A stretch of 60,000 nucleotides of DNA from contig NC_079882.1 in assembly GCF_029227915.1 (NCBI RefSeq), positions 20,529,001-20,589,000 on the forward strand, given 5' to 3'. Position numbers and translations under genes: made by a program. The notes under the pieces were generated by a model that was given only the letters and a program-made list of their open reading frames with translations, was not told the DNA's origin and ran no database searches. Below are positions 45,201-57,200 of this stretch, piece by piece. Position 1 is the stretch's first letter; each line of letters starts with the position of its first letter. Origin of the DNA: Hydractinia symbiolongicarpus (lineage: Eukaryota; Cnidaria; Hydrozoa; Anthoathecata; Hydractiniidae).

Positions 45201-48200
45201 TACCAAATAAAACTGACTAATCGTAAAGGAATTCCTGCTCAAAAATGATTTTTTTATTTGTTGTAGAGAATAAAAAGTTGTTTATCAAGCTCTTTGGAAT
45301 TTTTTTAAAAATCTTTTTTCATTCTCAAATTGTTCAAGATTTTAAATATTCAAAATCTGGGATCTGAAGATGTCATAAGAAAGTTTTAAAAAATGCTGAC
45401 ATCATATTTCTACATATAAATAAGATGAGGCCACTCTTAAACTACAAAACGTTGCACATGCCAAGATATCATCAAGAGCATAAGTCCACACTGTTTAAAA
45501 GTTTTATTATTAAGTAAATTTGCAAGATATTTTAAGCAATAATTTATGCTTACTACCTTATTACATCAGCAATGATGATGTCAAAAGGTCAGCTGAAAAT
45601 CTTTGAAGCATAATATCTTAAGAATGAATTTTTTAAAAAAAATTACAAAAAACTTGATAAACATTTTTTTATTTTCCACAACAAAAAAAACATTTTTGAG
45701 GCAGAAATCCTTTTAACAGGACACAAAATTGATAATTTTTTAACAAATATACAATTATCCACTCATCTCTACTAACCTAAAGAAACAACAATTAGTATTT
45801 ACTTTATATTTCTATATTGATTAAATAAAAATCTGTAAAAATTAAAAATCCATTCTCTATTCCTAATCACGACTATATACATACTGTACACATACCGTAC
45901 TGACTAATGAAGAAACTACAAAACAGTATTTAAAAATAAGAAACCATTGCATTTTTACTACAAAGGAAAAAGAAGAAAAAGAAGAAATTAAAAATGAATG
46001 AACAGAAATGAATAAACACACAATTCATTCATACATAGTAAGGGGTCCTCTACAAATTTCGTATGATATTTTATACGAATATATACGAATTTAATTGCTT
46101 TTAATTCGTATAAAAATCGTATGCAATTCGTATAGTGTTAAATAGTTATACGATTTTTAAAAAATCTAATACGAATTTTATACGATTTTCATACGAATTG
46201 TCATACGAATTATATTCTCTTTTATACGATTTTCATGCGAATTGTCATACGAATTATATTCTCTTTTATACGATTTTCATACGAATTGTCATACGATTTA
46301 TATTCTCTTTTATACGATTTTCATGCGAATTGTCATACGATTTATATTCTCTTTCATACGAATTGTCATACGAATTATATTCTCTTTCATACGAATTGTC
46401 ATTCGAATTATATTCTCTTTTATACGAATTATATTTCGTTTTTAAACTTTTAAAATGCGATCTAAAAAAACATTTCTATCGCCGTTTTTCGTTTTTAAAC
46501 TTTTAAAATGCGATCTAAAAAAACATTTCTATCGCCGCTTTTCGTTTTTAAACTTTTAAAATTCGATCTAAAAAACATTTCTATCGCCGTTTTTCGTTTT
46601 TATACTTTTAAAATGCGATCTAAAAAAACATTTCTATCGCCGTTTTTCGTTTTTCAACTTTTAACATGCGATCTAAAAAAACATTTCTATCGCCGTTTTT
46701 CGTTTTTCAACTTTTGAAAATGCGATCTAAAAAAACATTTCTATCGCCGTTTTTCGTTTTTAAACTTTTAAAATGCGATCTAAAAAAACATTTCTATCGC
46801 CGTTTTTCGTTTTTCAACTTTTAGAATGCGATCTAAAAAAACATTTCTATCGCCGTTTTTCGTTTTTAAACTTTTAAAATGCGATCTAAAAAAACATAGC
46901 AGTCAAAAAAAACTTAAAAAGGTAATGATAAAGTAGAGTTTGGTTATGTAAATTGTTACAATTTTATCATTTTATTACCCCTAAAATTGTTTTTAGTTAT
47001 TATTAAATAAGACTTGATATGATTTTAATGCTCTTTACAATATTCAGGACATTTATCTAATTGTAAAATGAGTATCATTATGACATTTAAATAATTTTTA
47101 TTTGTTAAAAATTTATCAGTATATTGTTCAAATACTTTGATAAATTTGTGTCTTGAATTTTTTTTAATAAATATACCAAGGATAACCAAACAAATGATGA
47201 ATTATTAACAATGTTACTTTTTTATCAAAATCATGTACCACAACAGTTTTTTTTTAGTATTTTGGCCAACTTAACTTTGAAGAACAAGTATACTCAGCAC
47301 CCCTGAAATTTTTAGCAAACCAGCTAGATTTATAAACAAATTTTGAGGAAATTATGCTTTTTTGCAATGTTCATATTAGTGTCTGATATTTATAAACTTG
47401 TCCTTGCGTAATTAAAGTTTAGGACTTCAAGAATTGTGCAAATTATCGTCATCATCATTCTCGGCTTAACATCCATTTTCCATGCTAGCATGGGTTGGAT
47501 AGGGTATATTAATGACCCTATTCCAATCTGATCTAGACTGTGTTAAAACTAACTCACCTTTCTCTGTATCAAGTCTGTCCTTATAACCTCCTGCCAAGTC
47601 TTTCTTGGTCTACCTCTTGGCTCTTCCCCAGAAACTATCAATCTCTATGCCTTCTAACCCAATTATCCTCCTCTATTCTTTTCAAGTGTCTTAACTAACT
47701 CAATCTTCTTATCTGGATAACATCTTTAATGCTAGGGATAGCAAAATGTACAATAAAAACTTGCATTTTGTTTTTTTTATTAAAATTGAAGATTAAAGAA
47801 TTATTACTAACCTTAAGCCTCAACCATTTTTTCAAGTTAAGTGAAATTGTGCAGAATTTATTTCCGGAAAATTCTTTATATAAAATGTCTTACAAGCTTT
47901 AGGGAAATTTATTTATTTACATTATTTACATTTCAAGGAATAATACAAATATTTTACAAATTTAAGCTAAATTTTTCCTATTTTTACAAATTTGATAATA
48001 TATGACATCATCTGACATCAAAATGTTGATTATTAATTGGTTAAGTTGTGTCTTATAAACCCTGTCCTGAGTTTCATATTGAATGAACAATAACCTTAGA
48101 AACTACAGAATCTGCAAGAAATAGAAAAAATAGTAAAAGCTGCTTAGCAAATCTAAATATTTTGTAAATGTTGTATTAGCTTATATCTGTTGTATCAAAC

Positions 48201-51200
48201 AACTCACACATGAAGTAAAATGCAAAGGGAAAATTAAATACTAAGATGTTTAAATTTATTAACTATCGTACACCAATATTTAAACATTTTTATGTAGGTT
48301 GGAAAAGTTGCAATCAATAAGTGTGAGAATCGTAAAACTTGTGTCGACTGTTTAAGTGGTTTAGTCTGTGGTTGGTGTGTTCTGGAGAATAAGTATGTAT
48401 TTTGAGACTTCTTAATATAGTATCTTGTGTGTTCATATATTTATTTGATTATCATGATAAATAGTCCATGTAATATAAAGAGCAAGTGCTATCCTAAAAT
48501 TTTAATTGGGACCTCAAAAATAGTCTAATCAGTTATGCGTTGATCTTAGAATTTCTGTGCTGAATTTTTTAAAAATAAATGTATTAATTTAAAAGAGGAC
48601 AAAAAGTTGTTTTGACAATAGTTAACATTTCACCAACAGCGTATTTTTGAGGAAAACACACTCTGTCCTTTGAAAAAAATTCCCCCTCCATGAACCATGC
48701 ACAAGTCTCTTCCACCAGGATTTATTCAGACCATAATGCAAAATGTTAAATTTCACCAAAAAGGATCTTCATAAAGTCATTAAGATATAGATATTCCATA
48801 AAAAAACGTATTCCATTGGCAAGTAAAGAAAATTACGAAAGTTTGAAATGGAACCCACAAAAAGACGCCTCAAAATAAAAAAATTAATAAACGTTTAACA
48901 TAACAGTGCAAATAAACAGTCTGTAACATCACAAAGACCAATTAATTAGCCTGCAAAACCATTATAAATTCATATCTGCTTTAAGACATAAAAACCACAA
49001 TGGAATTTTTCTTAAGTTAAAAGTGCTTCCCTTTATTTTGCCTGGACAAGAGTAAGAACGTTATACATGTGTTTCTTCTTTACAGATGTTCTCTAAAGTC
49101 AGAATGTAAAAATTCAAATAATCCAAATCACTTTACCAACCAAAGTGTGGAAACCTGCCCAAAACTCGAGTCCATACAACCCAAAGTAATCTCAGTGCAG
49201 AAATCAAATAAAGTAAGAATCTTTTCACTGGTTTACTGTCAAGTTGTAATATGAAACATTTTTTACAGTCAAAAATGCGTAATTCAATAAAAATGTTTTG
49301 CAGATATCCTTCACAATGGCTAACATCCCACAAAATACAGATTATCAATGTTCTGTGGGCGGGAAGGTTTTACCAGTTACTGTAGATGGAATTAATTATG
49401 TTTGTGATCTGGTGGAATTCAAGTCTTTAAATTTGAAATTTAGAAATGGTAATTGTTAACTATTTTATTTTAATTTATTATTTCATATTGTTCACTGTAA
49501 TACAATGTTTATATCTTTTTTGATTTTCATGCATGCTAATGAGTGGACACCCAATGTGCACAGGAAAGTCTAAACACATGCCTGAAATAACATGCAAAAC
49601 CTTCAAAATGCTGCCCTTCAGTGAAACAAAAGACCTTATGTGATATAGATATGTGAGATTAAAGGAGTTTGATGCTGTATGTCACAATTAGAATTAGCCT
49701 AAATAAGCCTAATGTTTAGAAACTTTTCCATCATGGATATGATATGCACATCAACGGGTTTATGTACAGGAAGTTAATTTACGAAGTACATACAAAGTCA
49801 ATATTAATTTGTAATGGCCTGTTTTTTTACCCAACTTTGAGATAGTTTGTTTAGAATGCTTGTTGTGATTTAGATGGTGGTGCTTCTGTTGATGTTTCAT
49901 TAATAACTAAAGTGGATAAAAAGAACGTGGCTTTGTCAACAATTACCGTGTTTGACTGCAATAAGATAAACAAGTGAGCATTTTATTACAAAAGATTTAT
50001 CAATTCCAAATGAACATTTCAGAATGGCTACGAGACCCATAGATAGCATAGTTGACCATAAAACCAAAAAAAGATTTTGTGGATCATTATAAAAAATTTG
50101 AAACCTATTGGAAATGGTCCACAAGCTTTTTCATAAATCAACATGCAAATTCAAAGTAATTTGCAAAGTTTTAGGGAGCAAGTATCAATTTCATGTGTTG
50201 ATTCATTATTCATTCAGTTTATATAATATTTTTTTTTAGTTGTCAAAAGTGCATATCAGGAAGATTTACATGTGGCTGGTGCTCGAAATGCACCGAAATG
50301 AGTTCTAATTGTGACAATCAACCTGAATGGATTGCTTACCAATCTGTACGTCAACATGTTAAGATTAATTTTATCAGTAGAATTATTTAGCTTTGGTTTC
50401 GAAGTATTGGCTTTCTTATGCTTACCACTAACTTTTGTGTTATTTTACTTTATAGTTTAATTCATCATCATATAAAGTTAAGTGTCCTGTCATTGATAGT
50501 GCAAATGTAAAAGAGTTAGCAAGTGGAACGAAACGTTCAATTGTTCTCAGTGGAAATAGACTGCCTCAATCATCTGTAAGTTGCGAACGAATTTACTTAG
50601 CGGATTTTATTCTCGTGCTCCTTTTTACAAGACATTCATAAATAGTGAAACCAGTATGCGCTACCACTCCTCTCTTTTTTGCTATAATTTTATGTTTGTA
50701 TTAAGTGATATACTTCTGTAATTTTTTACTTTAAAATTGACAAAAACAGAGTAAGAAATTCTGCAATTGAGTCAGGTCTTTAAGCTTTAAATAATTTTTT
50801 GAACCTCAGTCTCAAGAAATACATTTACAGACTACTGCTAGTAAAAAGAAGGATATTTTTGTTATACTTTCCCATCTTTCATGTTAATTGCTGCACACTA
50901 ATGTGATTGCTTACAATACTACGTTTCTGCTAAAAGGATTTAATTTTTTGAGATTTTTTATTCCTTGACTTTCTGAATTTTTAATAAAGTGATCCTGTGG
51001 GTGAGATTTGTTTAAAGAGAAATATTTTGGCAGCAATAAAAAGTGTTATCAGCAATCTGAATAACAGAGATTGTATGATTTTCTGATAAGAACTTAGAAA
51101 TTGTGGAAAACCTCCCACAGTTAATTCATTTTTCAAAGAGTTGTTCAAAATATTCTACTTCTATGTTATTTTTATTGATTTACTGTTTTATGTTATTTTT

Positions 51201-54200
51201 ATGGACTTATACCTTTTACTATCACTTTTAGACAACAAATGTGTATAAATGTTTATTTAAATATGCTGGTGAGGAAACTATGACAGCTGCTTCCTGGAAA
51301 AGTAGTTCCTCTATAACTTGTGAAACAGTTGAGGTAGTGCTTTTTTACATCAAATTTAAACTAAACTAACTGATTCTGTTTTCAAGTAAAATCTGTAATA
51401 AACTAATTTTTTGTAGATTTCGTACGCTGTTGAGGCAAAATCTGTAAACGTCAGCATTGTTGTGATGTATGGAAATGTTATTATTGACAGCACTGCAATT
51501 AGATGTGAGATATTTTTTATTCTAATAAAACTCTTAAAACCTTTGTAAGCATTTGATTAAGAGGGTACTTAAGAAGTAAAATCTTAGTTACTGGTGTTTA
51601 TTATTTATTCATTTGCAAGCATTGGGTACATAAGAAGTGCAGTAGTATTGGTGGAAGGTTAAGAGCTGACATTCAGTTTATATGCAAGGGTTGCAAAGGT
51701 GAGATTATAGAGAATGAAGTATTTCCAGCTTCAATGATGTACAACAGTGGCTCGTTAGAGATAGTTGAGAACTTCTGTTACTTAGGTGATATGTTGGGCA
51801 GTGAAGGGGGTGTTGGAAAAAGTTCAGAGAGTTACTTCTTTTGTTGACTAGCAGAGTCTTGTCAATTGAGTTAAAAGGTAGGTTGTATGAGGTCTGTGTA
51901 ATAAGTGCTAATGTTGTACGGTAGTGAGACATTGGCAGTGAAGCAGGAAGATCTTGACTGTTCAGAAAGGAATGATATGAGAATGGTTAGGTGGATGTGT
52001 AACGCCAGTCTGAGACACAGAAAGAGTTTAGATGAGCTAAGAAGCAGGCTAAGTATCCATAGAATGAAAGATGTTATCCAGATAAGAAGATTGAATTGGT
52101 TGGGGCACTTGGAAAGAATGGAGGGGGATAATTGGGTAAGAAAGTGTAGAGACTTAATAGCTCCTGGAGCAAAGCCCAGAGGCAGACCGAAAAAGACTTG
52201 GCACGAGGTTATAAGGACAGACTTAATACAGAGGAAGTTGAGTTTAGATCTAAAAAAGTCTAGATCAGATTGGAAGAAGGTCATTAATATACCCCGTCCA
52301 ACCCATGCTAGCATTAAAAATGGACGTTAAGCCGAGAATGATGATAATGATGGTTCAATTTGCTTACTTTATTTCTTCTTTTTTAACATTAGTTTCTGTA
52401 GTTTTTTATTAGATAAGTCTAATTTAGAATTATACCGTTATTTCAATGTGATACCACTTTTTGAATCTAAATTTTATCTAAGTATCCATTTGCTGTTTAG
52501 TTTTATCTTATAAATGCAATGTTGAGCGACGTTCATGTAGTGTTTGTTTAAACGCTCCACCAGAATGGAAATGCGGATGGTGTAAGAGTTCAAAAATATG
52601 TACAGTTAACACCGCTTGTTCTGCAAGAAATGCATGGTTGACAGAAAGATGTCCACAACCTACTATTTGGAGCGTAAGTTGTATCAATTTTGGTATCTGT
52701 CTAAATTTGCTAATAGAATATACGCAAGCGGTAGATTTTGATTATCCAAGTCACATTTCAATATTTAGTTTGAACCAAAATCTGGTAGTATAGGTGGCGG
52801 CACATATGTGACCATACGTGGCAGTGACTTTGGATTGGTTCCAGAAGATATTATATCAATGACTGTAGCTGGTTATAAGTGTACGTTGTTACAAGGAATG
52901 TACTCTACACAGAGGTTTGTACTGTCGTATGATATCAACTAGAAGGTTGTCAATGTACAAAAGTTGTTGTTTAACAGCGTTGCTGATGTTTATCTAGATT
53001 GGTTTGTAAGACGAAATTAACAGGTGAACCAAAAAGTGGAAAAATTAACATACTTGTCAATGGAACTGGCAATCAAATTCTAAATGCAACTTCTGCATTA
53101 AATTTCGATTTTTTGGTGAGTGTTTGTATGAGACAGAACATGTTTCTTTATAATTTTGTCTAAATATTTTTTTTTTTTTTTTTTTTTGCAATTTCTCAGA
53201 ATGTGTAGGCCGAAAAACAACATTAACAAATGCACTAACTGAACTATCTGGTGTCTGGTGTCTGAAAAAACAGTGAATAGGGGAATGCTAACATTAGCTA
53301 GAATTAGTTCCATTTTACATTTTTGTTAACCTAAGATGCTAAGTCCACTGTGAACATTTACAAGTGAACTCGGCAAGTTCAGAGTGCTTATTACTTATAA
53401 ACAGTGTTGCTTGTTGTTAGAATCTTCAAAATTTCTTCCTTTGTGTGTGTGTTTTTTAATCATGTCATATTGTTCTACTTAAAACTTGGAAAATTAAAGC
53501 TATATTGTCGAATTAATTTATTCTTTACGAGAGAAATTTTTGTGGAAAAAAATGTTCTAAGAAAATCTGCAGAAATATAAAAAACATTTTTTGGTCCTTA
53601 TCACCAACAGTTTCTGCCAAAAATAATTTAACTGACAAATAAAGGTATATCCAACTTTGTTTTGAGATGGTTGTTTTGTAAAATACAGTATCGATTATGC
53701 TTGACATGGCAAATCAATCAATTTACAGTTTTTCAGGATGCGTTTGATACCTGATAAAAAATTGATAAATACACAATGCAAAATACTGGCTGTTGCTTAA
53801 ATTTAAATTAAAATTCCTTAAATCTAAATAAAAATGGCACCGACTGCAAAAATTTCCTCTAATAAAGTAGTTTGAATATTATCTGGAATTTGAAATTAGA
53901 AATAAACCTACTGTTAAAATTGTTTGTTTTATTTTTTATTTGAATTTGAATTTTGTTTCATTTTCTACACTTTCGTGCATGTATTTAAATAGTGTAATAT
54001 TTCTAATTAACCAAGGAACCATCAGTGACAAATTTGGCACCAAATGTTGGACCCTGTTCTGGTGGTACCAATGTAACACTCTATGGCAAGCATTTGAATG
54101 TTGGCAACGCTATTCAAGTATATATCGATGATAGCCTATGTCCTCTACTATTTAAGAATCTGCCAAGGTACTGCTATGTATTCTGTTGAATTAAAAAACG

Positions 54201-57200
54201 TTTTGTCTTATTCACGCCTGTTGTGATTGCAAAAGAAAATTACTCAATCAACAAATGTTAAAAATGATATTCAAGCTAAGGTAAATGAGAGTGTTCTTTT
54301 TTCACAAACTACGTCTACTCTAAAATCCATATCAATTTTGAGATACAAAATAAAGAGTTCTTAACTACGTTTTTTCATTAGATCAGATTGTTTATTTAAA
54401 GACTGGATAATGTGTTTGTTAAATGTGATTCTTTATCTAATTCCTGTTTTTTTCATCAGGTATCCAAATAATGTCACATGTACAACAGCAGCTATTCTTT
54501 GCAATCAAAAAAGAAGGACAAGAAGAAATGTCCGTTCTGTGAAAATTTCATTTGATGGTTACCACTTTAGCGCGCTTCAAAATGTCTCCTTTACCTACAA
54601 AGTTGATCCAACTCTTACGGATGTTTTCACAAATAAAATGTTGATTCGTATAAACACCTTTGCAAGGTTCGATGTTTTTTCACTATATATTTTTTTTCGA
54701 TTTTTCAATAATTATTATTTTGTATCTTCCATACTTTTGATTTAGTGGTGGACAAGTAATAAGGGTTGAAGGCCAGAGATTAAACATTATACAGAAGCCA
54801 ATGATGACATTTAGAATACCTGCATTGAATATGCTGAAAAAATCAGTAAGTAAATTTTTTTTGTAGGAACAAAAAGCTGTTAACATATTGGTATGAAAAG
54901 TCGGCAACAAAAGATTGTGAAAAAAAATTTAGTCTGTAGGACTTAAAACTTTGTCACTTTGTACCGGTCGAATTGCATCAACATATATAATTGTATCTAC
55001 TGTTTAACGAATGTCTTTCATTGTACCTGATTTTTTAGCCATGCAAATATTCACCCCAAAATCAAGAGATGGTTTGCTTAACACCAAATGTATCAAGCGC
55101 ATTGATGGGTCGGGAGAAAATACCGGTTGTTCTGGGCTTTGAAATGGACAATGTTGTCAATGTTCGTGAATTCAAAAATATAACAGTCTTACGAGATCCT
55201 GTTTTCAGTCCGTTTTCTGGAGATAACAACATTCTTGTTGTGAAAACAAATGATCTCATTCTAACGGTAAACACAACAGTTTAAGTATTTTTAACCACTT
55301 GTGGCATTCATTAATTCTCTCAGTCGTGAACCAAATTATTTGATTCACTGCATCTTTGTTTCTTGTTTTAAAGGGCAGTGGCATATCTGTTCTGAGCAAA
55401 GGCGATGTCAAAGTTCATATTGGGGATTTGTTTTGTGCTGTAACTGATGTGGATGAGGTGATCTTATATATTTGTGCCCTACCGTGAGAGAGCATGGCTG
55501 CTCAAAGTATAAAAATCAATAGCCTTTCCTTTATGGCTCATGCATTGTCTCCCTAAAGCTGAAGTGAAAAAAATGAAAACAACTGGAGTTAATTTATTTT
55601 TTTGTTGTTTTAGCCATACTTGTCGTAATGCTTAAAAATAATACATTTTTAACCCTGGTTTACTAGCTGTGCTTTTTCAGTAAAATAAAAGTTCGAACAG
55701 TTCTTCCTACGAATCGCATATAGGATCAATTAGAAATTTATTGATCAACCTTATTCACAAAATTTAAAATTATTTAATACATGGATTATATGAGAACTAC
55801 AGTGGATTATTCTACAGACATACGTTTTTTCTAAGACTTCAATTAGTCAAATATTTATCCCTTGTGAAGAGATGTTGTTTGTTGCGACTTAGCTTCATAG
55901 ATTTTCTTTTAATAGAGACTTGTTTGTACTATACCAAAAGAAAACGAAATGAAGCCTACCACATCTGATGGATTGTACCCTGTGAAGGTAACACACTGGT
56001 TTAGTTTATTGTACAATCCACACTAACTGCTATCTTTATTGTGATTGTTTACTTGTATGTTTCAGGTTAGCATTGGTGAAGGTGGTCTATCCTATGATCT
56101 TGGTTTCATTCAATTTTACAAGTCAACAGATGATGAAGTGTCATGGGTGCTTTATTTAGCCCCACCTGTAGCGGGTGTGGTCATCTTGATCATTATCATT
56201 GTTGTGTTGGTTATCATATACCAAAGAAAACATAAAAAAGATAAAGAATCACATGAACTCGCTTTGATACAAATCGACCAACGTGAATGTCAAGTTGCAA
56301 GAGAATGCAAGGAAGGTATTGCCATGAGAATGTTGTTTTGTGGTGGAATTTAAAATTTTGATAGTTTTGTCAGCTGGAAATTTGATTGAGTGTTTTGAAA
56401 TGTGAACAGTATTTTAAAATATGGCTAACTGACAGATTCGTTTTTGTGCAACTTCTAAATGACAAAACTAATTTTTTGCAACAAATGATCCAAAACGAAC
56501 ATGCTGCATAAAATGTACAATTATTAAAAAATCTCTAAACGAAGCAACCAAAAAGCAATATAAATAGCAAAAAAAATTCTTTTGACCAAGAATTTTGTCC
56601 TGTCGACATATATTTCGCTTGTAAGTTAAATCGCTAAATCAGTTTAAATCTTTTCTTATTGCATTATGTTTTGCTTTTTAGCGTTTGCTGACTATCAAAC
56701 TGGAATGATTGATTTGACTCAAGAGGTTGACAGATCTGTTGCACCGTACCATCAGTTCCGAGACTACGCCATGCATGTATTATGTCCTGGCTTAAAAACT
56801 CATCCTATCATTGAGAAAAACGTGAGAAAATATCAATTTGTCAATGCAGTTATTCGAAAAGGTTATTTAAAACCAAATTTTTAACTTACATGTGAAATTT
56901 ACTCCTAGAGAGATGAGCGCGATGAGTGGGAGGATGCGATGAAGTCAATGGTAAAATTGATGAAAAACAAAGACTTTCTTTTGACGTTCATTCGTACGTT
57001 AGAAGCACAATCAAGTTTTCAAATGACTGACAGGTAGGTTTCTGAACTCATTAGGAATTTAAGTTTCGTTGATAACCACATCATGAAGAATGGAGTTACA
57101 GCTGGGTTCTGCCTCATATGCGTAGATGTGTTTAATTTATTTTAACTATGCTCTGCTTTTATAACATTTAGGATTTTGTTTTTTCGTGTGTCATTTTGAC

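Larger units (their letters stand above)
44317..48297. other. Plexin intron 3 (4 kb), repeat-filled
   Basis: The largest visible intron of the gene. It holds a perfect 19-bp hairpin (44,892-44,934), an 11-bp-based satellite (46,060-46,440), a 53-bp satellite (46,435-46,900) and a LINE fragment (47,444-47,740). No additional exon is needed, since exon 3 and exon 4 join in phase. Confidence 0.8.

Noticed and set aside
46135-46717. Several long overlapping plus-strand frames with repeating peptides such as [12 protein letters not shown]
   Set aside because: They are produced by the 11-bp and 53-bp tandem repeats, which lack stops in more than one phase. Not proteins.
46060-46900. Regularly spaced repeats resembling a CRISPR array
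   Set aside because: Units are contiguous with no unique spacers, and this is animal intronic DNA.
51871-52314. 147-codon minus-strand frame
   Set aside because: Antisense shadow of the LINE reverse-transcriptase tail at 51,905-52,330.
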